64,000 nt of DNA from Flammeovirgaceae bacterium (GTDB taxonomy: Bacteria; Bacteroidota; Bacteroidia; Cytophagales; Cyclobacteriaceae): positions 1 to 64,000 of the forward strand of contig JAJTGY010000009.1 of NCBI GenBank assembly GCA_021298015.1, written 5' to 3'. Shown here piece by piece: positions 41,271-51,484 of this stretch; within the stretch, counting starts at the first letter, position 1, and each line of letters opens with the position of its first letter. Position numbers and translations under genes: made by a program. Below the pieces are notes generated by a model, which was not told the origin of the DNA, did not search any database, and was given only the letters and a program-made list of their open reading frames with translations.

Positions 41271-42800
41271 TTACGCTTTGGCAGCCAATGGCAACACGGG
41301 GTGCAAATTCGTTTTGCCGGTGTTGATAATGAGCACCTTTTCATCGCGCGGTACCAACTCGGCTTGCTGCAGCAACAAACCCAATCCTGCAATACCGGAG
41401 GGCTCGCACGTAATGTTCTGGGCCGCGGCCAACTCCATCGCCTGCCGCAAATACTTCTCCTCCACATTAAAAATGCCGGAATGATTGCCAATGCGCATGT
41501 TCATGATCAACGATTGGAAATAATCTTCATAATCGGCCAGCGAAGGGAGGTAGTAGGAAAACAACTTATCCAACGGAGAGCCGGGATCGCGTGAGGTGGC
41601 ACCCATGAAGTGGCACCGACCCAGCGTTGCCGAATCGCCCAGGAAACGCGGATCGTGTCGGTAAATGCGGTTGTTGAACTCACGCTCCGCAATAATCAAG
41701 ATGTTGACAAACAAATCACCGGTACCAAAGGGCACGAAGCACCAACGCGGATTTTCATTCAATACTTCATAGGAAAGCCAGTCGTAATAATTGTCGTTGA
41801 ACCGGTCGAGTACTTCGCGATACGTGATGTCGATTCCCTTTTTGTTTTTCGTGAGTTCCTTAATCTCCTGCCCGGAAAGTGACCGTGCGGAAAGATCAGT
41901 GGTGTATACTTCGCAACCTAAGTCGCGCAGTGCCTCCTGTGTTGCTTGCGGCATATGGTGATCCACCAGCACCTTAAGCACCGTGGGCACCTGATAAAGA
42001 TTAAAAAAGAACTGGATGGCGACTGCCGCGCTGCCAGATGAAATCAGCGACATCTCCTTGATGTTGTACTGCTTGGCTTTGATGACTACCTCCCAGGCCA
42101 TCCGGGCCTTGTGTGTGCCGGTGGGATTGGTGCTTTCATCCTTCAGCCAAACATTCGTAAAGCCGGGCACTTCAATTCGATAGGTTCGCGTAGCTGGAAA
42201 GGTCGGCTCGAAAAAAGGTTTGGGCGGAAATTCCGGGCAGGCAGGGTCATTCACCGAGGGTACAATGATATTCTCGATGGCCATGGACTCCCCGCTGGAC
42301 TCTTGCTCAATTTGCCGCCTTAACAAATCTAACTCGCGCTCCGATAACTTTTGCGCCAGCACGCTGGCCAGTTGATCGGCCAGGTTTTTCACTTTGAAAT
42401 CGGCCGGAAGTGGCACATCCTCCTTGAGCGAATCCAGTAAAGGCTGGAGCCGGGGCATAAATTGGTGCTGAATCGTGGCGTTCCAATCGCGTGCATTGTC
42501 GGAAGCGAATAAGAACAGCAGATCGCGCAGGGGGCGGGTTGCCCCGGGCGGAGACTTTTGATTAAACGCTCTGCGCAGCAAATCTTCGGAGGGCCCCTGC
42601 GGAAAAAGAATGCTCAGTTGTGGATGACTTTTTTTGTGAAGATCAAGGAACTGGCGCAAGGCATGGCGCAAATGGGGAATAAAACTCCACTGGCCGGTTT
42701 TAGCCTGGTATCCGGATTTTAAGGAATCCAGTTTTTCCAATATCAGATTTAGCATTTCCTCCGGAATAACCTTGCTCGAAGCCTTTTTCATGTTTAACAA
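41271..42800 (-). CDS. PLP-dependent fold-type II enzyme with long N-terminal extension
   Basis: VWLKDESTNPTGTHKARMAWE (PLP Lys motif), SSGSAAVAIQFFFNL; about 160-170 aa N-terminal helical extension of unknown function. Confidence 0.75.
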   Translation of the reverse strand: MLNMKKASSKVIPEEMLNLILEKLDSLKSGYQAKTGQWSFIPHLRHALRQFLDLHKKSHPQLSILFPQGPSEDLLRRAFNQKSPPGATRPLRDLLFLFASDNARDWNATIQHQFMPRLQPLLDSLKEDVPLPADFKVKNLADQLASVLAQKLSERELDLLRRQIEQESSGESMAIENIIVPSVNDPACPEFPPKPFFEPTFPATRTYRIEVPGFTNVWLKDESTNPTGTHKARMAWEVVIKAKQYNIKEMSLISSGSAAVAIQFFFNLYQVPTVLKVLVDHHMPQATQEALRDLGCEVYTTDLSARSLSGQEIKELTKNKKGIDITYREVLDRFNDNYYDWLSYEVLNENPRWCFVPFGTGDLFVNILIIAEREFNNRIYRHDPRFLGDSATLGRCHFMGATSRDPGSPLDKLFSYYLPSLADYEDYFQSLIMNMRIGNHSGIFNVEEKYLRQAMELAAAQNITCEPSGIAGLGLLLQQAELVPRDEKVLIINTGKTNLHPVLPLAAKA

Positions 42801-42879
42801 AGATGCAAATCACGCACCAGACATCGGAAATGTCGAAGTAAACTCGCGTTAATACAACGCGCTGGCAAAAATACCTGTG

Positions 42880-43584
42880 CTACTGGGCCGGGGGTGCAGC
42901 CGACTCTTCGGCTGCGGGTGGCGGAGTTGATTCAGCCGCTGGCACCTCAACCGCGGCTGCCTCTGCCGGCTGGGCCGCACGCTCTGCTGCAGCATGTTCG
43001 TCCTTAAAAAAGCGCTTCTGAAAGATCAGGATAGATGTCACACCCAAAAAAATACTGGAATCTGCGATGTTGAACACGGGGCTGAAAAACAAAAATTCCT
43101 CTCCACTCAGTCCGGGCATCCACTCGGGCCAGGTATATTTAAACAAAGGGAAGAACAGCATGTCGATGACCTGGCCGTGAAACCAGGGGGTTGGTGAATT
43201 AAGCGGAGCGTTGTTGAAAATCACGCCATAAAAAATACTGTCAATCACATTGCCTACCGCACCGCCCAATATCAAGCCCAGGCAAATGAGAAACCCCGCG
43301 TGCGCCTGCTTGCGGAACATGTGCACGAGGTACCACGCGATGCCGAACATGGCCACCATGCGAAAAAGGGTAAGGGCCAACTTGCCAAACTCGCTCTCCC
43401 ACCGGATGCCAAACGCCATGCCCGGATTAAGGATATAGTGCAGCTTAAAACCAAACTCCGACTCTGCTGTGGGCAGAACATGGATAGTTTCATACAGATA
43501 CATGTATTCATGCACCAGCACTTTGCTCGTTTGGTCAATCAAAATGACAAGCAACGCAATCAAAAAATAGTGGTAAACCTTCAT
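42880..43584 (-). CDS. lspA: Lipoprotein signal peptidase II with Ala/Pro/Glu-rich C-terminal tail
   Basis: GGAVGNVIDSIFYGVIF, FPVFNIADSSIFLGV-type motif (FFSPVFNIADSSIFLG); tail AAAERAAQPAEAAAVEVPAAESTPPPAAEESAAPPAQ. Confidence 0.93.
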   Translation of the reverse strand: MKVYHYFLIALLVILIDQTSKVLVHEYMYLYETIHVLPTAESEFGFKLHYILNPGMAFGIRWESEFGKLALTLFRMVAMFGIAWYLVHMFRKQAHAGFLICLGLILGGAVGNVIDSIFYGVIFNNAPLNSPTPWFHGQVIDMLFFPLFKYTWPEWMPGLSGEEFLFFSPVFNIADSSIFLGVTSILIFQKRFFKDEHAAAERAAQPAEAAAVEVPAAESTPPPAAEESAAPPAQ

Positions 43585-46500
43585 GCCTTGGCTAACTTAA
43601 CTTTCATAACAAACTCATCCATATCCACCTCGGTAGCCTCTAATAGTTTTTCCTTCAACTCCAGTTTGACCGCTTGTGTTTCTGTGCTGATATACTCTTT
43701 GAATTCAGTAATCGCTGTGATCGCCTCACCGTTTTGCTCGACTTCAATCAAGATCTTGTCCAGCACGTCAAGGCCCATGTCCTTGCGGAGGTTTTGAATG
43801 CGGTTGACAAAATCGCGCGCAATACCTTCGCGCTTCAGCTCTTCCGTGAGCACGATGTCCAGGGCTACCGTTACGCTACCTTCCGAAGCAACCGACCAGC
43901 CCGGAATATCTTCCGAAGAAATCAACACATCTTCGAGCACCAGATCGAACCCGCCTTTTGATAGTGTACCTCTTTTTTCCAGGTCCGAAATCTCGCCCTG
44001 CGAAAGACCCAGAATCACCGCGGACACTTCTTTCATGCGGGGTCCGTACTGTTTGCCGAGCTTGCCAAAATTCGGTTTCACCTTTTTCACCAATAGGCCA
44101 CTCGTATCATCGATATACTCAATACCCTTCACATTCACTTCGGCCCTGATGATATTCTCGACTGACCGCACCTGTTGCGCAAACCGATCATCCAGCACCG
44201 GTAACAAAATCCGCTTTAGTGGCGTGCGCACTTTGATTTTGGCACTCTTGCGCAGCGCGTGAGTCAGGCTGCAAATCCGTTGGGCATAGTCCATGGATTT
44301 TTCCAACGGCTCGTCTATTCGATTCGCTTCCGCTTTAACCAGCAAGGTGTGATGAATGGACTCGTATTTCAGCGGTGTGTTGTATTGGCGGGCCGCCTGC
44401 CGGATGTTGTCGGTAAGATTCCGGTACAGCCACTCGGCATAAAACGGTGCGATAGGCGACATCAGTTGACCCACCACCATCAAACACTCGTACAGGGTCT
44501 CGTACGCGGCCCGCTTGTCGATGGAAAGTTCGCCTCGCTGTGACGGCATCCAGAATCGCTTGCGGTTCAAGCGCACGTACCAGTTAGACAGGTGATCGTT
44601 AACAAACCCCTGTATCGCCCGTGCCGCGCGGGTGGGCTCATACTCGTTATAGGCTGCCGTTACCTCTGCGATAAGCGTTTGAAGCTTACTGATGATCCAT
44701 CGATCGAGCACGGCCAACTTCTCGGGAGGCACGTTGTTTTGCTCGTCTTTCACAAAACCATCGATATTCGCGTAGAGGGCAAAGAATGCATAGGTATTTT
44801 GGAGCGTGCCGAAAAATCTCCGCTGCGTTTCCTCAACCCCGGCAAAATCGAATTTGAGGTTATCCCAAGGTGGTGCATTTTCGATCATATACCACCGTAC
44901 CACATCCGGGCCGTACTTGGCAAGGGCCTCAAAGGGATTCACCACATTGCCCTTGCGCTTGCTCATCTTATTGCCGTCTTTATCGAGCACCAGGCCATTG
45001 GAAATCACGTTGCGGAAGGCCTTACCATTATTGCCTACCCGGGCATTCACTTTCTTGATCTCGTCACTGCTTTCGCTGAGCAGAACGGCAATGGCGTGCA
45101 GCGTAAAAAACCAACCACGTGTTTGGTCAACGCCCTCGGCAATGTAATCGGCCGGGTAAGCGTGATTGAAAATGTTCTGGTTTTCAAACGGGTAGTGCCA
45201 CTGGGCATACGGCATAGCACCGGAGTCGAACCAAACGTCAATCAGATCGGGTTCACGGTACATCGGCTTTCCCAATGGGCTAACTAAAACGACATCATCC
45301 ACGAACGGGCGATGAAGGTCATTCACCCACGGACCATTTTCCATGGACTCCTTCATGATGCCGGCTTGTATTGCTTTTCGCACTTCCGTTCTCAGTGCCT
45401 CAACTGATCCTACACAAATTTCTTCACGTCCGTCCTGTGTCCTCCAAATGGGCAACGGTGTTCCCCAATAGCGTGAGCGCGATAAGTTCCAATCTACCAG
45501 GTTCTCCAGCCAGTTACCAAAACGGCCCGTGCCGGTAGACTCCGGCTTCCAGTTAATCGTTTTGTTTACGTCCACCATTTTATCTTTCAAGGCGGTGGTT
45601 TTGATGAACCAGGCATCCAAAGGATAGTACAGCACCGGCTTATCTGTGCGCCACGAGTGCGGGTAGGTGTGTTCGTACTTCTCCACTTTGAAGGCTTTGT
45701 TCTCTTCCTTCAGTATAATAGAGATGATCACATCGGTAGTCTTATAATCCGGGTGCGATTCATCTTCATCGGTGTAGTTTTTGACATAAAAGTCATCGGC
45801 ACCCAGGGGCTTGTGTGTTTTGATGTTGTATCGGGCTACGCCCTCTTTCAGCTTCTCTCCTATTGCCGATACAAACTTTCCCTTTTTATCTACCGTGGGT
45901 ACCTCATGATCGCTGTCATCTTTCACCGTGAGCGGAGGAATGCCATTCTGCTTGGCCACACGAAAGTCATCGGCACCAAACGTGGGTGAAGTGTGTACAA
46001 CTCCTGTTCCGTCTTCGGTGGTAACAAAATCTCCCGCCACTACCTGAAAGGCCTTGTCCGCGTCATACAACGGCTGCACAAACGGCATCAATTGCTCATA
46101 GCGAATGCCCACAAGGTCAGACCCGAGGCATTCAAGTTGAAGTTCATTGCTGGCTAAGTCCAGTACACGATCACCTGCCTTAACAACATGCCGATCACCT
46201 TCCCTTGCTGGCTTAACAAAGTAGGCATCATACCGATCGACCGCAATCAAAACAAATTGACTAACTCCCGTATACTTGTTTCTACAATAAACTCGCCTGT
46301 ACCGAATGTTAGCCCCAACTGCCAGGGCTGTGTTTGATGGTAATGTCCAGGGGGTTGTTGTCCAGGCCAGGATAAACAAAGGTTCATTCTCAATTTCAGA
46401 AAATAGAAACTCCGATCGCTCGTTTCGCTTCACGCGGAACTGCGCCACCACGCTGGTGTCTTTCACTTCCTTGTAGCAGCCGGGTTGGTTGAGTTCATGA

Positions 46501-47078
46501 GAACTCAGCCCCGTGCCATCGGAGGGTGAATAGGGCTGGATGGTGTACCCTTTGTACAGCAACCCTTTGTCGTAAAACTGTTTCAGAATCCACCACAGCG
46601 ACTCGATGTACTCCTTCTCGTAGGTGATGTAGGGGTGTTTCAGGTCAACCCAATAGCCCATCTTCTCGGTCAGGTCGTCCCACTGATCCTTATACTTCAT
46701 CACCGTCTCGCGGCACTTGTTGTTGTACTCTTCGATGGAAATTTTTTTGCCAATGTCGTCTTTCGTGATGCCCAGTTCTTTCTCTACCTGCAGCTCAACG
46801 GGCAGGCCATGGGTATCCCATCCGCCTTTACGCTTTACCTGATATCCTTGAAGCGTTTTGAATCGGCAAAAAATATCTTTCACGGTGCGGGCCATCACGT
46901 GGTGAATACCCGGTGTACCGTTGGCCGATGGCGGGCCCTCGTAAAACGTAAAGGTCTCCGCGCCTTCGCGCAGGCTCACGCTTTGCTCGAAGATGTTTTC
47001 CTTCTTCCAAAATTCAAGAACCTCACCCGCCAGTGCGGCCGGATGAGCGTCTTTATACTCCTTGTACTTAGCTGACAT
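43581..47078 (-). CDS. ileS: Isoleucine--tRNA ligase (eukaryote-like IleS2-type)
   Basis: 1165 aa; GGWDTHGLPVELQVEKELG, NKMSKRKGNVVNPFEALAKYGPDVVRWYMI. Confidence 0.96.
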   Translation of the reverse strand: MSAKYKEYKDAHPAALAGEVLEFWKKENIFEQSVSLREGAETFTFYEGPPSANGTPGIHHVMARTVKDIFCRFKTLQGYQVKRKGGWDTHGLPVELQVEKELGITKDDIGKKISIEEYNNKCRETVMKYKDQWDDLTEKMGYWVDLKHPYITYEKEYIESLWWILKQFYDKGLLYKGYTIQPYSPSDGTGLSSHELNQPGCYKEVKDTSVVAQFRVKRNERSEFLFSEIENEPLFILAWTTTPWTLPSNTALAVGANIRYRRVYCRNKYTGVSQFVLIAVDRYDAYFVKPAREGDRHVVKAGDRVLDLASNELQLECLGSDLVGIRYEQLMPFVQPLYDADKAFQVVAGDFVTTEDGTGVVHTSPTFGADDFRVAKQNGIPPLTVKDDSDHEVPTVDKKGKFVSAIGEKLKEGVARYNIKTHKPLGADDFYVKNYTDEDESHPDYKTTDVIISIILKEENKAFKVEKYEHTYPHSWRTDKPVLYYPLDAWFIKTTALKDKMVDVNKTINWKPESTGTGRFGNWLENLVDWNLSRSRYWGTPLPIWRTQDGREEICVGSVEALRTEVRKAIQAGIMKESMENGPWVNDLHRPFVDDVVLVSPLGKPMYREPDLIDVWFDSGAMPYAQWHYPFENQNIFNHAYPADYIAEGVDQTRGWFFTLHAIAVLLSESSDEIKKVNARVGNNGKAFRNVISNGLVLDKDGNKMSKRKGNVVNPFEALAKYGPDVVRWYMIENAPPWDNLKFDFAGVEETQRRFFGTLQNTYAFFALYANIDGFVKDEQNNVPPEKLAVLDRWIISKLQTLIAEVTAAYNEYEPTRAARAIQGFVNDHLSNWYVRLNRKRFWMPSQRGELSIDKRAAYETLYECLMVVGQLMSPIAPFYAEWLYRNLTDNIRQAARQYNTPLKYESIHHTLLVKAEANRIDEPLEKSMDYAQRICSLTHALRKSAKIKVRTPLKRILLPVLDDRFAQQVRSVENIIRAEVNVKGIEYIDDTSGLLVKKVKPNFGKLGKQYGPRMKEVSAVILGLSQGEISDLEKRGTLSKGGFDLVLEDVLISSEDIPGWSVASEGSVTVALDIVLTEELKREGIARDFVNRIQNLRKDMGLDVLDKILIEVEQNGEAITAITEFKEYISTETQAVKLELKEKLLEATEVDMDEFVMKVKLAKA

Positions 47079-47098
47079 GCGTAAAAACTATTTGGGCA

Positions 47099-49549
47099 CT
47101 ACTCGGCCGACCCAACCCGGTCATGAATTTTTATTTTACTCAGGTCGATCGCTTCATCCTCTTGTTCACCATAAAAGGCAGGATCAAAATCGTCAATCAA
47201 CTGGCGTTCATACTTTGCTTTCTTCGGCTTATCGAACGTCATGATCAGGGCGGGCAACAAAATCAGATTGGTGAACATCGAGATCACCAACGTTACGGAC
47301 GTGAGCAGACCGAGCGCCACCGTGCCGCCAAAATCCGAGAAGGCAAAAATGATGAAGCCCGCGAATAACACGACCGAAGTGTAGATGATGCTCTTACCCG
47401 TCTCCAGAATGCTCTCGCTTACCGAGCGCGGCACGAAAAATCCGGTCGCGAGCAATTCCTGCCGGTACTTGGCCAGAAAACGAATGGAGTTGTCCACCGA
47501 AATACCAAAGGTGATACTGAAGATCAAAGCTGTGCTTGCTTTCAACGGAATGCCGAAGTACCCCATGAGCCCGGCTGTAATGGCTAGCGCAATCAGGTTC
47601 GGAATGAGCGAAATGATGATCATGCGGGCATTCGCAAAGAGGATTCCCATGGATAGCGTGATCAGAACAAACGCCCATACCAGGCTCTCGGTCAGGTTGT
47701 TGATCAGGAACTTGTTACCCTTTATAAAAATCTTAGACGACCCGGTTGTGGCAAAGGAGACTGAATCTTTGTCCGAGCGCAGGTTATTTTTAAGTTCCGC
47801 AACCAGCGAGTCGGCCCGCGGTTGAATCACGAAAGTGATCAATGAATCCATGCGCTTCGAGCCGATATCGGCCATTTGCATGCTGATGCGCATCTTACGA
47901 AACGAGGAGTCAACAAATGATTTAAACAGTCCGCTGTTGTCCGTTTGGCCGCGCATGTAGCGAAGGATGAAGGCCGCCTCCTGTTTGCTGGGCAGATCAT
48001 AGCGCTCCGGGTTGTTGTTATAAAACCCCTGCTTGGCCGCTTTGATAAAACTAATAACGGAGATCGGGCGCGAGGTGACCGAAATCGAATCGAGGGAAGC
48101 CTCAAACGCATCAATGGCTTCAATATTCTTGAGGTCCAGCAACGGCCGCCTCCGTTTGGTGTGCACCTCAATCACCATTTCCAGCGGCATGATTCCGCTG
48201 AAGTTATCTTCAAAAAAATGAAGATCCTTTTTCACCTGGCTTTCCTCCGGAATATCATCCACCATGAAAGACAGTGCCTGTAGGCGGGTGATACCCACAA
48301 TGGCAAAAAAGGTGACGAGGACAGTCGCCACATAGATGTAGACGCGATGGCGGTGTACCAACAAATCAACTGCTTTCACAAAACCACCCAGTATCTTGAA
48401 ATCGAGGTGGCGTAGATGTTTTGGTGAAGGCTCCGGCAGCCACGTGAGCATGCCGGGAATCATGACCAGGCTCACAAAGAACAAAGCCAGAATATTGAGG
48501 CCGGCTACAATTCCAAACTCGCGCAAAATGAGAATGTCGGTTGACAACAAGGTGAGAAACCCGATAGCTACCGTCAGGTTAGTGAGGAAGGTAGCCAGGC
48601 CCATGCGCTGCACCACTACGCGAATCGCTCCTTCCTTGCTTTTGAGTTTGACATACTCTACGTGATACTTATTCAATAAGTAAATCGCATTGGTAATGCC
48701 AATGGTGACAATGACGGGGGGGATGAGTCCGCTCAGCAACGTGATTTTAAATCCGAGCAGCGCGATGGTGCCTAATGTCCACACCACCATCACGCCAATC
48801 ATGATCATCGAAAAGATCACCGCGCGCACCGAGCGGAAAAACGCCAGCATGATAACACCGGTAACGATCGCGGACAGGTACAGAAACAACGATAATTCGC
48901 TGCGCACCTGGGTGGCCACCACCGAACGTACAAACGGCAAGCCTGCATAATGCAACTCAACACCCGTTCGCGCAGAAAACTGTGAGCCCAGTTCTACCAA
49001 TCGGCTGGTGAGCCCGATTCGCTTCTCCGAGTTGGTGTATTCGCCCTTCATGGACACCAGCAACATGGTTGCCCCGTTGGCCTCGTTCATCAATTGCCCC
49101 ATGTAAAACCGCTGGCCTTGCGCAATGCGCAACAGACTGTCAAGGTGCGGTTGGGAATCGACCGAATCCGGGAAGAGGGCTGCGAGAAAGAAACGCGTAT
49201 TGACCGTGTCTTTCTGAATGATCTTGAGGGCCGGGAGCGAAATGACCCCGTTAACACCATCCACCTGACCTAATTCGCGGGTGAGCTGTTGAAAGGCTTT
49301 GAAGTTATTCAGCGTATACAGGGCACTGTCCTTCACGCCAATGGCCACCACGTTTCCGTCCTCGCCAAACTGCTCGCGAAACTTGTTGAGGAATACCATG
49401 TCCGGGTCATTGGGGGGCACGGTACGGGCAAAGTCATAGCTCATTTCAACCCGGCTGGCGTAATATGCCATCACCACCGTAATGAGGCCAATGACCACCA
49501 TCAGGAGCAGGCGAAGACGAATAATACCGTCAGCAATGCGGAGCCACAT
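47099..49549 (-). CDS. RND/MMPL superfamily efflux transporter
   Basis: 816 aa; two 6-TM blocks (e.g. FSITFGISVDNSIRFLAKYRQEL) and large periplasmic loops. Confidence 0.93.
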   Translation of the reverse strand: MWLRIADGIIRLRLLLMVVIGLITVVMAYYASRVEMSYDFARTVPPNDPDMVFLNKFREQFGEDGNVVAIGVKDSALYTLNNFKAFQQLTRELGQVDGVNGVISLPALKIIQKDTVNTRFFLAALFPDSVDSQPHLDSLLRIAQGQRFYMGQLMNEANGATMLLVSMKGEYTNSEKRIGLTSRLVELGSQFSARTGVELHYAGLPFVRSVVATQVRSELSLFLYLSAIVTGVIMLAFFRSVRAVIFSMIMIGVMVVWTLGTIALLGFKITLLSGLIPPVIVTIGITNAIYLLNKYHVEYVKLKSKEGAIRVVVQRMGLATFLTNLTVAIGFLTLLSTDILILREFGIVAGLNILALFFVSLVMIPGMLTWLPEPSPKHLRHLDFKILGGFVKAVDLLVHRHRVYIYVATVLVTFFAIVGITRLQALSFMVDDIPEESQVKKDLHFFEDNFSGIMPLEMVIEVHTKRRRPLLDLKNIEAIDAFEASLDSISVTSRPISVISFIKAAKQGFYNNNPERYDLPSKQEAAFILRYMRGQTDNSGLFKSFVDSSFRKMRISMQMADIGSKRMDSLITFVIQPRADSLVAELKNNLRSDKDSVSFATTGSSKIFIKGNKFLINNLTESLVWAFVLITLSMGILFANARMIIISLIPNLIALAITAGLMGYFGIPLKASTALIFSITFGISVDNSIRFLAKYRQELLATGFFVPRSVSESILETGKSIIYTSVVLFAGFIIFAFSDFGGTVALGLLTSVTLVISMFTNLILLPALIMTFDKPKKAKYERQLIDDFDPAFYGEQEDEAIDLSKIKIHDRVGSAE

Positions 49550-49632
49550 GGGTTGCCGAGTTTAGAACCGGCAAAACTAAGGATTTTTGGACAGCGAAAA
49601 GGCCAAAATGGGTTTAATTAGAGGAGCTATGT

Positions 49633-49932
49633 TCAACTTTTTCGGTACTTGAGCCGCGGGTGCCTACGTGAATGAAATACTGCCACAACCCGAATGGATT
49701 TACGTTGCTTGTTGAACGTATATACAATCGCGTATGGAAACCCATAGATGACAGCCTCCCGAAAATTCTGCTTCCGTTTTGGAAACCGTTCCAGGTTGCT
49801 TTGAATAGCCAGCAATTTGCGTTCGATAGTTGCAATGAACTGTAATCCCAGGCCAGGCTTTTGCTCTTCATCCCATGATGCCGCATCTTGAAACTCAGCG
49901 TCAGCCCGCTCGATAAGGTGAAGGGAATTCAA
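49633..49932 (-). CDS. Type II toxin, RelE/ParE family
   Basis: ERADAEFQDAASWDEEQKPGLGLQFIATIERKLLAIQSNLERFPKR...REAVIYGFPYAIVYTFNKQRKSIRVVAVFHSRRHP. Confidence 0.9.
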   Translation of the reverse strand: MNSLHLIERADAEFQDAASWDEEQKPGLGLQFIATIERKLLAIQSNLERFPKRKQNFREAVIYGFPYAIVYTFNKQRKSIRVVAVFHSRRHPRLKYRKS

Positions 49933-49934
49933 GT

Positions 49935-50171
49935 TCAGCTTTTCCTTTTTGAACGCACCCTTTTGATGGCTCGCTGAATCGACTCTTGAATCGAAAACTG
50001 GGTATCTGTAGACTTTGATCTACGAATAAGTTCGTCAATGAAATTCTGATCTTCCCAATGAGCGGACTCTTCAGTCTCATCCTCAACCATGGCATAGATC
50101 GCTTTCAGCTTCTTTTCTTGCGCCTGATCAATGTATCGGTGGAGTTTCTTTCTGATCTGTATGGTGCTCAT
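49935..50171 (-). CDS. Putative cognate antitoxin
   Basis: 78 aa, small charged protein immediately upstream of the ParE-like toxin; ATGA overlap with dgt. Confidence 0.8.
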   Translation of the reverse strand: MSTIQIRKKLHRYIDQAQEKKLKAIYAMVEDETEESAHWEDQNFIDELIRRSKSTDTQFSIQESIQRAIKRVRSKRKS

Positions 50172-51484
50172 GCACCCCGAATCTTGCGATACAATCGAAT
50201 CGCATGGGTATCTGTAAGGCCACTGACCAGATCAATTACCTCCCGCACGCGGCCATAGGTGTTATCGGGTTGCTGCTGTACGGCCGAAACCGTTTCCGGT
50301 GGCAACAAGCGGGCCAGGTGCCGGTAGCGCGTAGGCTGATTTTGATGAACCAATTGCTCGGCCGCCAACAGGAAGTCGTGGAGTAGCCCGGGGAGCACTT
50401 CAAAACCGGCTACTTCTTTCTCAACCACAGGGCGCGCGCGGTAAATCCGCTCAATGGAGAGGCTGGCAATGGCACTGAGCGGCTGCGCAAACCGACCGCT
50501 GTCGGTGAGCGCCTGATCAAACGAACCGCTCAGGATATGTTGTTCATGTTCCAGAAACAGGTCAACCGCATCATCAATCAGCTTACCAATAGCCAGCGCC
50601 CGGAGCACACCCACTTTTTCATCCATGCCGGTGATTTGATTTAGCTTTTCGGGTTTGAAATCTCCACCAATTATGGGCGCCAGCAAGTCGATGGTGTCCT
50701 GAAGAGAGACGAGGCCAAGCCGGCACCCGTCTTCCAGATCAATAATGCTGTAACAAATGTCATCGGCTGCCTCCACCAAAAAAGCCATGGGGTGGCGTGC
50801 CCAGACCTCGCCACGTCTGACGAGTTGCAACTGGTCGGCCACTTCTTCAAATACCTGGCGTTCGGTTTGAAAAAACCCAAATTTCTTCTGACTCTTCAAC
50901 GATTTGTTTCGGGCTGGAAAATGAGCCGGGCACGGGTATTTGGTAAAGGCCCCGAGTGTAGCGGCCGTCAGGCGCAGGCCTTGATACTGGCGCTTATTTA
51001 AAATTCTAAACCCCTGGGCGTTGCCCTCAAACCGAGTGAGATCGGCCCATTCCGGTTCGGTGAAAAAGGGCTTCCATCGCTGACCTTCGCCATACAAAAA
51101 ATAATCGGACAGGCCAGACTCGCCCGAGTGACCAAAGGGCGGATTACCCAGATCGTGTGCCAGCGAGGCCGAAGCCACCACCGTACCAAAGTCATGCGAA
51201 GAGACCATCTCAGCCAATGGCGGATGCCGCTGCAGGATCACCTCACCTACTTTGCGGCCAAGCGAACGCCCCACGCTGCTTACTTCCAAACTATGGGTAA
51301 GCCGGGTGTGCACAAAATCATGCTCCGGCAGCGGATGCACCTGCGTTTTATCCTGAAGCCTGCGGAAGGGATGGGAAAAGATAATCCGATCAAAATCCAT
51401 TTCGAACGCACTTCGCGTCTGATCGCGAGTAGGTGCCTTTTGACCCAACCGCTGTGCAGAAAGCAAGGGTGACCAGTCCATCAT
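50168..51484 (-). CDS. dgt: dGTP triphosphohydrolase / dNTPase
   Basis: RRLQDKTQVHPLPEHDFVHTRLTHSLEVSSVGRSLG, ASLAHDLGNPPFGHSGE, HD motifs. Confidence 0.95.
   Translation of the reverse strand: MMDWSPLLSAQRLGQKAPTRDQTRSAFEMDFDRIIFSHPFRRLQDKTQVHPLPEHDFVHTRLTHSLEVSSVGRSLGRKVGEVILQRHPPLAEMVSSHDFGTVVASASLAHDLGNPPFGHSGESGLSDYFLYGEGQRWKPFFTEPEWADLTRFEGNAQGFRILNKRQYQGLRLTAATLGAFTKYPCPAHFPARNKSLKSQKKFGFFQTERQVFEEVADQLQLVRRGEVWARHPMAFLVEAADDICYSIIDLEDGCRLGLVSLQDTIDLLAPIIGGDFKPEKLNQITGMDEKVGVLRALAIGKLIDDAVDLFLEHEQHILSGSFDQALTDSGRFAQPLSAIASLSIERIYRARPVVEKEVAGFEVLPGLLHDFLLAAEQLVHQNQPTRYRHLARLLPPETVSAVQQQPDNTYGRVREVIDLVSGLTDTHAIRLYRKIRGA

Noticed and set aside
44592-45287. 231-aa plus-strand ORF opposite ileS
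   Set aside because: Antisense shadow of ileS; the length reflects codon bias rather than coding.
43581-47078. Possible inserted domain in the 1165-aa IleS
   Set aside because: The length and motif style fit the eukaryote-like IleS2 type expected in Bacteroidota; not unusual.
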